A DNA stretch of 64,000 nt from Diplonema papillatum. Taxonomy: Eukaryota > Euglenozoa > Diplonemea > Diplonemida > Diplonemidae. Both the position numbers and the translations under genes were made by a program. The stretch lies in the NCBI GenBank assembly GCA_030068145.1, contig JAPJBO010000340.1:1-64000 (forward strand). The letters run 5' to 3'. The notes beneath the pieces were generated by a model. The model was given only the letters and a program-made list of their open reading frames with translations, was not told where the DNA came from and ran no database searches. Shown here one piece after another: positions 21,073 through 31,276 of the stretch (position 1 is the first letter of the stretch; the number at the start of each line of letters is the position of its first letter).

Positions 21073-21720
21073 ACAAGGGCCGCCAGGTTTCCCTCGGTAC
21101 CAGGGTAAGCGCATCGTTTATTCCGCGTCAGGAAGGAATTGGCTGCTTCTTCGCCACCTGTGGCGGTGCGTGTGTGTGGCGTGGTTTCCACAGGGTTGTA
21201 CAAGGTAGCTTTGCATAAGGGCCGCCAGGTCTTCCTGGGAACAAAGGCTAGCACATACTCAGGTCTCCCGGATATTCATCCTCTGCTTCTTCGCTACCTG
21301 TGGTGGTGCGGGACCCCGCCTTTGAACAGGAGGCGCTAGTGGAAAGCCAGGGTCAGCGCTTTCTCCTGTCCACCGGGATAATTCCTCCTCAAGTGCGCGA
21401 AGCTGGGCAACTGTGGTGTGGCCGTAAACGGCAAAGCCAACTCTTCGCGCAACAACTCGCCCAGCAGCGCGGCCAACCCGAAGCTCAACAAGCCGCTGCT
21501 CGCTCCGACGCTTGACTCGCGGAAGCCGTCGAGCACCACCATCCACGCTACGAGCTTTCCTGAATCCTCGTCGTTGATTGCTTCTTCTCCGGCACCTGGT
21601 GGTGCAAGATCCCCACAGGGTTGCTCAGGGCACCTTTGAATAAGAGCCACCAAGTTTTCCTGGGAACCTAGGGTCAGCGCTTCCTCCGGTCTCCCGGAAT
21701 ACTCTTCCTCTGGCATTGAC
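21073..21720 (+). pseudogene. Copies of the P2X-like gene's 3' end
   Basis: 21418-21640 repeats the codons for the Ser-rich tail (GKANSSRNNSPSS…, SRKPSSTTIHATSFPESSS) with a few substitutions. Around it, a ~130-190-bp 3' segment (GGCTGCTTCTTCGCCACCTG-like, ending CAGGGT...CTTTGAA) recurs at about 21013-21080, 21130-21220, 21280-21335 and 21570-21650. None can encode a channel. Confidence 0.8.
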
Positions 21721-22190
21721 TGCTTCTGCGCCATCTGGCGGTGGGTGGCAAACCGCGTGTTTGGGATCTCCACATGGTCGCAGGGGTTTCCCTTTGACTA
21801 ACCGCAAAAAAGGGGTTTCCAGCGCGACTTTCCGTGAAACCCCCGAGTTTGCTTCGTGCACACTTGTGTGGCCCTTTTTAAGATGGATTGTGTCTGCGCT
21901 CTCTCTCCCTTAAGGTTGCCGCCCGACTGTGAGCCGAAACTCTACACCAGGAGAGAACTTCGCGGCGGATCACAAAGCACCCGCCCTGCGCGAGGCACGC
22001 GCCCAAGACCCGTGCACGGCTACCGGATGTTTGCACCTTCCTCGGATGCTACGGTCTGGGCTTCAAAGTAGTTCGGAAAACACGTTCCCCTTCCCCGCGT
22101 TCTGCGTGTGGGGTTACCACCGGGCAACTGCCGCAGCAGCCGCAGATACGTCCTTCGCCCTTGGCTCAAAGGGAGGTGTCGCTGCTCACC
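21721..22190. other. No gene recognised
   Basis: Short unconserved open frames only; no known repeat match inside the window. Confidence 0.45.
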
Positions 22191-22197
22191 TACCAGT

Positions 22198-22553
22198 GTT
22201 GCCCTATCACTTCCTCGAGAGGTGTAAACCGGAACGCATGGTCAGACCCGCGTTTCAACAGACGACCTCTTGCTAAGCCGGTCCATCCCCTCCTAATTAA
22301 CCTTCAAATGCAGTACTAGGTCCATGCAGCTTCAGGGGATCGGATGGACCTGATACACCGTGGTGTACCTTGCTGGTTGTTGCCCTATCACTTCCTCGAG
22401 AGGTGTAAACCGGAACGCATGGTCAGACCCGCGTTTCAACAGACGACCTCTTGCTAAGCCGGTCCATCCCCTCCTAATTAACCTTCAAATGCAGTACTAG
22501 GTCCATGCAGCTTCAGGGGATCGGATGGACCTGATACACCGTGGTGTACCTTG
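22198..22553. repeat. Tandem duplication, 181-bp period
   Basis: Two essentially identical copies starting GTTGCCCTATCACTTCCTCG (22198 and 22379) and ending GATACACCGTGGTGTACC. The ends contain a small palindrome, ACACCGTGGTGT. Non-coding. Confidence 0.9.
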
Positions 22554-22887
22554 TGCAACAGCTTCTCATGCACAGTGCTTGACATGCGCTGGATTCGCTG
22601 GTGCGACTTGCATTGCGCGCTCATCCAAAAGTCTTCAACCTGTTCAAATGTTATGTGTATACGAACGTTGCTTCTTTCTGCTCAGTGAAAAAATGAAGTT
22701 CCCTCCCCTAGTGTTTCTTGATTGAGTTGTGTGAATATGAGCATTTTCTTTTTCTCGTTGGTACATTTGTGCTGACGAGTACCTTTCCGGAACAACGGTT
22801 GCACATGAAAAATAAAAGAAAAAGCTAGCGAAAGAGTGCTAATACAGGAAGCTCTCCAGCGGTTTACCCTATACACGCGTAGAACAT

Positions 22888-23110
22888 TAGCTATTTTCTC
22901 CCGGTAGAAATACTCGCGTTTTCTCCCGAGGGGCAGTCTTTTACACGAGGACATGCCCGAGGGCGTAGGGAAGAGAAAGGCAAATATGCTCGCCTCGTGT
23001 GAGCTTTGCATGGGGATTTCAGTACCTTTTCTCCCGGTTTCTTATCTTCCCACAGGCATTTGTTTGCACTCGGGAGAAAACGCGGATACTTCTACCGGGA
23101 GAAAATAGCT
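22888..23110. mobile_element. Foldback element with ~42-bp inverted arms
   Basis: 22888-22930 (TAGCTATTTTCTCCCGG...) is nearly the exact reverse complement of 23068-23110 (...CCGGGAGAAAATAGCT), with about two mismatches and a 137-bp spacer. No transposase. It looks like a non-autonomous foldback/MITE. Confidence 0.75.
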
Positions 23111-23135
23111 CTTTTTGTCCACCGACGTTTGCGCA

Positions 23136-23250
23136 GATGATGGTCCGCCTTTTGTGTCCGTGGCTTGGGGCACCGAAACACGGCGCAGACGGGACCAGTG
23201 CGGTGTTGAGCAAATATCCATTCCAAGCACGTTCTTGCAATCCCCCCTCC
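23136..23250 (+). repeat. Dispersed ~110-bp repeat (family R7), copy 1
   Basis: GATGGTCCGCCTTTTGTGTC through CAAGCACGTTCTTGCAATCC; recurs at 39380-39492 and again, shortened, at 39505-39590. Non-coding. Confidence 0.8.
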
Positions 23251-23627
23251 AACTTCCTTCAAAATTAGCACAAAGCAGCCCCCTCGAGTAGTTACAGGGC
23301 AGGTATTTATCGTGCGAGATGGGCCGGTGTTTCCTCACGGACCCCTGACGCCTACTATGGTTTACTGTGGGAGTTGATTCAAAGCGCATGGTCCGCCTCT
23401 CCCAGCTCACCGCAAGCCTCCTGAGACTCGAAGCCACCGGCCTTCGAAACCGCGAATAGCGCTGAAAGTACCACGGGTAAGTCCAAGTCCAAGCAGTTTC
23501 AATTTTGTTTGCAGCGGGGCGTGAGTTACGGGTTTTGCATATCTCTCACCACCCCTCGCCCAAAAAGATTTCTCACCCGAAAAAGGGTTGCGCGAACAAA
23601 GGCCTTCCGAGAAGTCTCATTTTTTAC

Positions 23628-23917
23628 ATAAGTGCCAGCTTGGAAGGAAATGCTTGACAATAACTGCCAGACAAAGAACCGAAGGGATCCCAAGTGCTGT
23701 AACTACCGAACCACGTGTTGAACGGACGTGAGGTCATGCGGGTCTACCCCATACACGACAAATCACACAAACACAACAGGTCAACAGTCCTGAGTGAGAA
23801 AGCAACACACGGTGGTGTAAGCGAAGAACAAAACAGATTGTGTTTGTAATGTATTTCCCCCTGTACCTCTATATTTCCTCCCTCCATTCGGAGTCAAAGC
23901 AGCTACGTCGAGTATTT
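23628..23917 (+). mobile_element. MITE-like repeat, family R2, copy with both ends
   Basis: Left end ATAAGTGCCAGCTTGGAAGG then an AAATGCTTGAC variant; right end AGCTACGTCGAGTATTT. The right end is an inverted form of the consensus left sequence AAATACTCGACG. No coding capacity. Confidence 0.8.
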
Positions 23918-24204
23918 CGTGGTGAGGAAGCAACCTGTTTTTGCCCGAGTTACGAAAGACGGCCGGGCAGGCTTGTTACCGTAACTGGATTACTGTTGAA
24001 CCGTGGGACACCCCCAAAAAGAAGACAGACAGTCACCTACTGCGGCACCATACTGAGGAGGGCCTACCGTAAGTAAGGTATGTGGACAATGGCCGAAACC
24101 ACCAATGACCAACGACCAAGGTACCCACCGATCCTCTTACCTCGTGTATCCACCACTCCTACGACACTCAGAGCACAAAGAATATCTTCCCTTAACGACG
24201 AAGG

Positions 24205-24256
24205 TCACCCGGAGACTTTAAAACCCCGGAGTTTCAAGCGAACTTTCACTCTAAAA
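24205..24256 (+). repeat. R3 short dispersed motif
   Basis: About 50 bp following the pattern CACCCGGAGACT, CCCCGGA, TTTCAAGCGAACTTTCACTC, A-run. Eight similar copies occur in the window, all on the same strand. Confidence 0.7.
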
Positions 24257-24298
24257 ATGGGCCTGGGTGTCCCAGGTTTTACCCGGTTCGGCTTTTTT

Positions 24299-24473
24299 TA
24301 GTACTACCAATCTTGCGGGTTGCCCTTCAATGTGTAGTGCAGGCTAAAAAGACGTAGACAGCGTGTTTTGGTGGTTGATCAGAATTCCTTACCCGAATAT
24401 ACACAGGGTAAACACAAGTGGGAAAACGAGCACCCGGCACGCACGAACAAAACCAAGCGCCTGTCTTTTTCCG
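24299..24473 (+). repeat. R4 dispersed ~175-bp repeat, copy 1
   Basis: Starts TTAGTACTA-CAATCTTGCGGG and ends AAGCGCCTGTCTTTTT. Other copies at 50520-50697, 52137-52290 (interrupted), 56549-56723 and, inverted, 63124-63281. A solo terminal repeat or SINE/MITE-type element; no coding content. Confidence 0.85.
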
Positions 24474-24488
24474 GGGTGCGTGTACTTT

Positions 24489-24768
24489 GCAGAATATCGA
24501 CCCGAGGGACGTTCGCCTGCTCAATAATCAGCTAGCCTCTCACTGCAGAATATCGACTCGAGGGACGTTCGCCTGCTCAATAATCAGCTAGCCTCTCACT
24601 GCAGAATATCGACTCGAGGGACGTTCGCCTGCTCAATAATCAGCTAGCCTCTCACTGCAGAATATCGACTCGAGGGACGTTCGCCTGCTCAATAATCAGC
24701 TAGCCTCTCACTGCAGAATATCGACCCGAGGGACGTTCGCCTGCTCAATAATCAGCTAGCCTCTCACG
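24489..24768. repeat. 56-bp tandem repeat, five units
   Basis: Units begin GCAGAATATCGACTCGAGGG at 24489, 24545, 24601, 24657 and 24713; near-identical. Non-coding. Confidence 0.95.
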
Positions 24769-24769
24769 G

Positions 24770-25648
24770 CAAGATGTGTCATCGTATCTACGAGAGGTGG
24801 CCCTGCATCCTATGACAGCGGCACGGGCTGTAGGATGTGCTGCTAGCTGGTCCTACATACCCAGGTGTCCCAGGTTTTACCCGGCCTGTCATTAATCCGT
24901 TCCAGCTTTAGTCCAGCTCAACATGATTCCCATTACGGTAGTCCAAAAGCCTTTAGATTTCTCGTGCAAACTTGTCCCTAGCTTACCCCAGCAACAAAAA
25001 GTGCCCACTTCCGAAGTCACGCAGCGAAGGGCTGGCAAGGCGCGTGGTTCTCAACAGCAGGCCGATGGCGTTCATGGTCCGACGTGGGTTCACAACCCTT
25101 TTTCCTTTTTCCTATGTTTTGATGGCTCCTCTTAGCCTGTCGAACGTGAAACGTGAGAACCATCCTTTTTATGGTACGAAACGCCGCTTGAAAATTTACT
25201 ACAGGGTATGTGCGTGTTGTATCCAGTTGCACACCGTCAGGAGAAAATGTGCTGAACCCATACAAAGCACAGGTGAATCTGAGTCCAGTGCGAGGGGTGA
25301 GCGTTCAACAAACAAGAAATCGCAGGTTGTAGGCGATCAACTATTAAAGCCAGACGATTCCTCAACACTTGTACACGGTCATTGCCACCCCACCCTCCTC
25401 GTTGCTATCCCGAAAACCATAGAAACTTCACTTCTCGCTTGCCCGCCTCTATTGCCCATTATTGAAGCCGCAGTCGTCACGTCGTTCGTGGCAAACAAAA
25501 TGCTTACACTTTCTGCTTACGATTTTCATCGCAGCGCGGATGGAGGACGTCGTCTTCCCTCACCCCTCAGGGGACGAAATTCGTGCGTGACTGCATTTAG
25601 CCATCTCCACGATAAAGTTTTTCCCGGAAACTAACTGAAGAACGAAAG
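24770..25648. other. No gene recognised
   Basis: Open frames up to 220 codons on the plus strand show no recognisable domain and an atypical, lower GC than genes here. I would not call a gene. Confidence 0.4.
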
Positions 25649-25936
25649 GTACCAGGGAAAGCCTGCTACACGGGAGCCAAGCCTCACGTGCTCGGCGGTA
25701 CTGCAGAGCCACGGGCCTACGGGTCAAGTGGCTACTGATTTCCCAAACTAAAGCATCAAGGCGTGGCGCACCTTGGGGCTTGGCGCTCGCGCTGAACACA
25801 AGCTCGTCGAGACGGTCAGCCGCAGGGCAGAGCGGACGGGGTTGTGACACTGTGCTGCCTCCGACTACAAGCTTTGCAAGCTGTGGTTGACCGTCACGTT
25901 CCTGGACCAGGAGCGGCCTTTTTCTTCTTTTTCTGA
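25649..25936 (-). repeat. Inverted partner of the 9393-9683 repeat
   Basis: Reverse complement of 9393-9683 with few differences, including the A/G-rich end. It is the second member of a dispersed family of unknown type. Confidence 0.8.
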
Positions 25937-26036
25937 CTGAAAGCACACTAGCTCAAAAAAAAAAAGCATTTGCAAAATAACACGAAAAGCCTCTAGGCAA
26001 AAACCCGTTTTCACATTTCTTCCGGAAACTATCCCC

Positions 26037-26105
26037 AGATCATCTGGAGACCTTAAACCCCGGAATCTCAGCGAACTCAAGCGAACTTCAATTCTGAAAA
26101 AGGTC
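26037..26105 (+). repeat. R3 short dispersed motif
   Basis: CTGGAGACCTTAAACCCCGG, then a duplicated AGCGAACT, then CTGAAAAAGG. A diverged copy of the R3 pattern. A 21-bp A-run follows at 26220-26242. Confidence 0.6.
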
Positions 26106-26404
26106 CACAACAGAAAAAAAAAGGAAAAACAAGCAAACAATACTGTAGAAAAATAACAGTCACTGCTGACACCACGGCGCAAATCGTCGACCGCACGAAA
26201 ACAACAACAAAGAACAACCAAAAAAAAAAAAAAAAAAAAAAAGAGTTGTCGCCGGCAACTGACTGAGCGATTCTCGCCGGAACCACACCCGCACACACAA
26301 AAACGAAAAGGTCGTAGACCCGTGTACCAGTACACACTCGGGGTCGCCAGAGAAGGAGAGAGGGGGCGCTGCTGTCCCTCGAAGAAGGGAAGGGCAGCAG
26401 CCGA

Positions 26405-26983
26405 ATGATATGGTCGGCACTGCTCGCGGGGGTTCTGTTGGCTGCGCGGCTGGCGTCCGGCGTGTGTTTCGCCGAGGTGGCGGAGGGCGCGTGCGATGAG
26501 AATGACCGGATAGCTGATGTGGACGCCTGCGAAGAGGCGGCGGCGTTCGTCATCGTCGAGACGCCGCAGAGTGTGACCAACGTGTCGGCTGCGGACGAGC
26601 CGGAGGGCTGCTTTCGAGCCGGGGAGGATGCGTATTTCAACGAGTACCCTTCGCCGGTCCTTTGTACGCGTGCAACTCCGTGCCTCTGCGTAGCAGCCTG
26701 CGAGCCGACTCCTTCCAATGCCTCGATGCCGGGCGCCGTCGCAACACCCGTTCCCACTTCCGCCCCGGCGCTGACCGCCTCTTTGCAGCCGACCGACGAC
26801 GCCGACGACCCGCTGCTGATGGCCCTCGCGCTCGCGTCGGCGGCCGTCCTCGTGTGCCTCACGGCGGCGCTCTTCCTGTGCTGGAAGCGGCGCGGCGGGA
26901 CGGATCCGGCGGCTCAGTCGGCGTCGACGAGAACGTTCAACAAACTCGCGACCCCGCTCGCCCTGTCGGTATGCGGCGGCTGA
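26405..26983 (+). CDS. Small type-I membrane protein, unknown function
   Basis: 192 residues, ATG at 26405, stop at 26981-26983. An N-terminal signal peptide (hydrophobic to about residue 18, ending near ASG-V) leads into an ectodomain of ~110 residues with about eight cysteines and an N-glycosylation site (NVS), then a Thr/Pro/Ser-rich stalk. One membrane helix (about residues 137-160, LLMALALASAAVLVCL… to CW) is followed by a basic stop-transfer KRR and a ~30-residue cytoplasmic tail. It resembles a cell-surface receptor or adhesin in layout, but I recognise no family. Its last ~70 codons plus 3'UTR are repeated in tandem downstream. A TTTGCAG at about 26787 could be a splice acceptor, so an intron upstream of the helix cannot be excluded. 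Confidence 0.6.
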   Translation: MIWSALLAGVLLAARLASGVCFAEVAEGACDENDRIADVDACEEAAAFVIVETPQSVTNVSAADEPEGCFRAGEDAYFNEYPSPVLCTRATPCLCVAACEPTPSNASMPGAVATPVPTSAPALTASLQPTDDADDPLLMALALASAAVLVCLTAALFLCWKRRGGTDPAAQSASTRTFNKLATPLALSVCGG

Positions 26984-29900
26984 AGTTGTTTTTTTTATAG
27001 TGAAAAGTGAGTGCAGCGAGAGAGTTACTGCAATTCCGACTTCTGGTTGGCTTTTTTCCCGGTAATCTTCTTCAGCCCATAATGTTTGCATGTTTTCCGG
27101 GTTTCCTGGGGTCTAATGATGTTTGTAGGGTACCTGTGGGGTTGAATGCTAGTCGTGACGTCTTTTAGTTACAGTAGAGTTAAAAATTTCTGACCCGCCT
27201 CCTTGCGGCCGACCCGCTGCCGATGATGGCCCTCGCGCTCGCGTCGGCGGCCGTCCTCGTGTGCCTCACGGCGGCGCTCTTCCTGTGCTGGAAGCGGCGC
27301 GGCGGGACGGATCCGGCGGCTCAGTCGGCGTCGACGAGAACGTTCGACAAACTCGCGACCCCGCTCGCCCTGTCGGTATGCGGCGGCTGAAGTTGTTTTT
27401 TTTTGTATAAGCACCTGCTTTGTAGGAAATGCTTGAGGAGACTGCCAGTTGCGATAGATCAAAGGAGGTAAATGTGCTGTAGCCCACACGAAACACAGGT
27501 AACCCTGGGTTTAGTGGCGGGCGTAAGCGTTCAACAAAAAAGACCCACTTTGTAGTTGTATTGTTTTCTCCCCCTCTAGCCTCCTTCGAAATGAGCACAA
27601 GGCAGTCCCTCGAGTATTTTATAGTGAAAAGTGAGTGCAGCGAGAGAGTTACTGCAATTCCGACTTCTGGTTGGCTTTTTTCCCGGTAATCTTCTTCAGC
27701 CCATAATGTTTGTATGTTTTCCGGGTTTCCTGGGGTCTAATGATGTTTGTAGGGTACCTGTGGGGTTGAATGCTAGTCGTGACGTCTTTTGGTTACAGTA
27801 GAGTTAAAAATTTCTGACCCGCCTCCTTGCGGCCGACCCGCTGCTGATGATGGCCCTCGCGCTCGCGTCGGCGGCCGTCCTCGTGTGCCTCACGGCGGCG
27901 CTCTTCCTGTGCTGGAAGCGGCGCGGCGGGACGGATCCGGCGGCTCAGTCGGCGTCGACGAGAACGTTCGACAAACTCGCGACCCCGCTCGCCCTGTCGG
28001 TATGCGGCGGCTGAAGTTGTTTTTTTTATAGTGAAAAGTGAGTGCAGCGAGAGAGTTACTGCAATTCCGACTTCTGGTTGGCTTTTTTCCCGGTAATCTT
28101 CTTCAGCCCATAATGTTTGCATGTTTTCCGGGTTTCCTGGGGTCTAATGATGTTTGTAGGGTACCTGTGGGGTTGAATGCTAGTCGTGACGTCTTTTAGT
28201 TACAGTAGAGTTAAAAATTTCTGACCCGCCTCCTTGCGGCCGACCCGCTGCCGATGATGGCCCTCGCGCTCGCGTCGGCGGCCGTCCTCGTGTGCCTCAC
28301 GGCGGCGCTCTTCCTGTGCTGGAAGCGGCGCGGCGGGACGGATCCGGCGGCTCAGTCGGCGTCGACGAGAACGTTCGACAAACTCGCGACCCCGCTCGCC
28401 CTGTCGGTATGCGGCGGCTGAAGTTGTTTTTTTTTGTATAAGCACCTGCTTTGTAGGAAATGCTTGAGGAGACTGCCAGTTGCGATAGATCAAAGGAGGT
28501 AAATGTGCTGTAGCCCACACGAAACACAGGTAACCCTGGGTTTAGTGGCGGGCGTAAGCGTTCAACAAAAAAGACCCACTTTGTAGTTGTATTGTTTTCT
28601 CCCCCTCTAGCCTCCTTCGAAATGAGCACAAGGCAGTCCCTCGAGTATTTTATAGTGAAAAGTGAGTGCAGCGAGAGAGTTACTGCAATTCCGACTTCTG
28701 GTTGGCTTTTTTCCCGGTAATCTTCTTCAGCCCATAATGTTTGCATGTTTTCCGGGTTTCCTGGGGTCTAATGATGTTTGTAGGGTACCTGTGGGGTTGA
28801 ATGCTAGTCGTGACGTCTTTTAGTTACAGTAGAGTTAAAAATTTCTGACCCGCCTCCTTGCGGCCGACCCGCTGCCGATGATGGCCCTCGCGCTCGCGTC
28901 GGCGGCCGTCCTCGTGTGCCTCACGGCGGCGCTCTTCCTGTGCTGGAAGCGGCGCGGCGGGACGGATCCGGCGGCTCAGTCGGCGTCGACGAGAACGTTC
29001 GACAAACTCGCGACCCCGCTCGCCCTGTCGGTATGCGGCGGCTGAAGTTGTTTTTTTTTGTATAAGCACCTGCTTTGTAGGAAATGCTTGAGGAGACTGC
29101 CAGTTGCGATAGATCAAAGGAGGTAAATGTGCTGTAGCCCACACGAAACACAGGTAACCCTGGGTTTAGTGGCGGGCGTAAGCGTTCAACAAAAAAGACC
29201 CACTTTGTAGTTGTATTGTTTTCTCCCCCTCTAGCCTCCTTCGAAATTAGCACAAGGCAGTCCCTCGAGTATTTTATAGTGAAAAGTGAGTGCAGCGAGA
29301 GAGTTACTGCAATTCCGACTTCTGGTTGGCTTTTTTCCCGGTAATCTTCTTCAGCCCATAATGTTTGCATGTTTTCCGGGTTTCCTGGGGTCTAATGATG
29401 TTTGTAGGGTACCTGTGGGGTTGAATGCTAGTCGTGACGTCTTTTAGTTACAGTAGAGTTAAAGAATTCTGACCCGCCTCCTCGCGGCCGACCCGCTGCC
29501 GATGATGGCCCTCGCGCTCGCGTCGGCGGCCGTCCTCGTGTGCCTCACGGCGGCGCTCTTCCTGTGCTGGAAGCGGCGCGGCGGGACGGATCCGGCGGCT
29601 CAGTCGGCGTCGACGAGAACGTTCGACAAACTCGCGACCCCGCTCGCCCTGTCGGTATGCGGCGGCTGAAGTTGTTTTTTTTTGTATAAGCACCTGCTTT
29701 GTAGGAAATGCTTGAGGAGACTGCCAGTTGCGATAGATCAAAGGAGGTAAATGTGCTGTAGCCCACACGAAACACAGGTAACCCTGGGTTTAGTGGCGGG
29801 CGTAAGCGTTCAACAAAAAAGACCCACTTTGTAGTTGTATTGTTTTCTCCCCCTCTAGCCTCCTTCGAAATGAGCACAAGGCAGTCCCTCGAGTATTTTA

Positions 29901-30888
29901 TAGTGAAAAGTGAGTGCAGCGAGAGAGTTACTGCAATTCCGACTTCTGGTTGGCTTTTTTCCCGGTAATCTTCTTCAGCCCATAATGTTTGCATGTTTTC
30001 CGGGTTTCCTGGGGTCTAATGATGTTTGTAGGGTACCTGTGGGGTTGAATGCTAGTCGTGACGTCTTTTAGTTACAGTAGAGTTAAAAATTTCTGACCCG
30101 CCTCCTTGCGGCCGACCCGCTGCCGATGATGGCCCTCGCGCTCGCGTCGGCGGCCGTCCTCGTGTGCCTCACGGCGGCGCTCTTCCTGTGCTGGAAGCGG
30201 CGCGGCGGGACGGATCCGGCGGCTCAGTCGGCGTCGACGAGAACGTTCGACAAACTCGCGACCCCGCTCGCCCTGTCGGTATGCGGCGGCTGAAGTTGTT
30301 TTTTTTTGTATAAGCACCTGCTTTGTAGGAAATGCTTGAGGAGACTGCCAGTTGCGATAGATCAAAGGAGGTAAATGTGCTGTAGCCCACACGAAACACA
30401 GGTAACCCTGGGTTTAGTGGCGGGCGTAAGCGTTCAACAAAAAAGACCCACTTTGTAGTTGTATTGTTTTCTCCCCCTCTAGCCTCCTTCGAAATGAGCA
30501 CAAGGCAGTCCCTCGAGTATTTTATAGTGAAAAGTGAGTGCAGCGAGAGAGTTACTGCAATTCCGACTTCTGGTTGGCTTTTTTCCCGGTAATCTTCTTC
30601 AGCCCATAATGTTTGCATGTTTTCCGGGTTTCCTGGGGTCTAATGATGTTTGTAGGGTACCTGTGGGGTTGAATGCTAGTCGTGACGTCTTTTAGTTACA
30701 GTAGAGTTAAAAATTTCTGACCCGCCTCCTTGCGGCCGACCCGCTGCCGATGATGGCCCTCGCGCTCGCGTCGGCGGCCGTCCTCGTGTGCCTCACGGCG
30801 GCGCTCTTCCTGTGCTGGAAGCGGCGCGGCGGGACGGATCCGGCGGCTCAGTCGGCGTCGACGAGAACGTTCGACAAACTTGTGACCC
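26771..30888 (+). repeat. Tandem array of the membrane-helix 3' end plus 3'UTR
   Basis: Unit 0 is the end of the parent gene (26771-27189). Copies: 27190-27813 (624 bp), 27814-28220 (407), 28221-28844, 28845-29468, 29469-30092, 30093-30716 (624 each) and a partial one from 30717 to about 30888. Each carries the frame for the membrane helix, KRRGG and the tail to the same stop. The 624-bp form is the 407-bp form plus a 217-bp MITE at one site. Identity between units is very high. Relative to the gene, copies have a 9-bp deletion, TTGCAG changed to TTGCGG, and Asn to Asp in the tail, so they descend from one altered copy. Confidence 0.9.
27405..27620 (+). mobile_element. MITE, family R1, full-length reference copy (also 28436, 29060, 29684, 30308)
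   Basis: Present in five array units and absent from the two others, so its exact ends can be read: it starts GTATAAGCACCTGCTTTGTAGG and ends CCCTCGAGTATTTT, inside a T-run. The right terminus is an imperfect inverted copy of an internal left sequence (AAATGCTTGAGGAGACTGCC against the reverse complement AAATACTCGAGGGACTGCC). No coding capacity. The five copies arose by unit duplication, not five insertions. Confidence 0.85.
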
Positions 30889-31276
30889 CTATGCGACCGT
30901 TTGCGAACACGTTCCGACAGCCATTATTCCAGCCTAAACGCGCATCCGACCACTTTTCCCGGAAATCCGGAGCGTTGTAGGGCCACCTGAGTGGATGGTT
31001 TCCGGTTGTGGGTTTCTGACGATCCCCCTTTTTTTCGGCAAAAGAGGGGTCTTTCAGGGTCCCATATCGACCCTGTCACAGAAACCCCAAAACCGTACAC
31101 CGCGAGAGGAGGAGAAAGTAGAAAGGGAAACTAGAGTTTTCGGGCGCTTTTCGTTGTTACCGCACTAACCTGAGCCCAAATCCTGGACGTGGTTTCAGGT
31201 GGCAAATTTGCAAATGATCATGATCAGAAGGTCCTACTTGGGCGGTTCAGTTTCCTCACACATTGCGTGTGGCTAA
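30889..31276. other. No gene recognised
   Basis: Spacer between the array and the LINE. It may include the LINE 5' end, but no ORF1 or start can be assigned. Confidence 0.45.

Noticed and set aside
24972..25634. 220-codon plus-strand open frame
   Set aside because: No domain, no GC-rich codon pattern like the other genes, and surrounded by repeats; treated as chance.
27169..30618. Repeated minus-strand frames of 106 and 149 codons in the 27-30 kb array
   Set aside because: They cross the MITE and the antisense of the membrane-helix exon; the plus strand holds the conserved reading frame.
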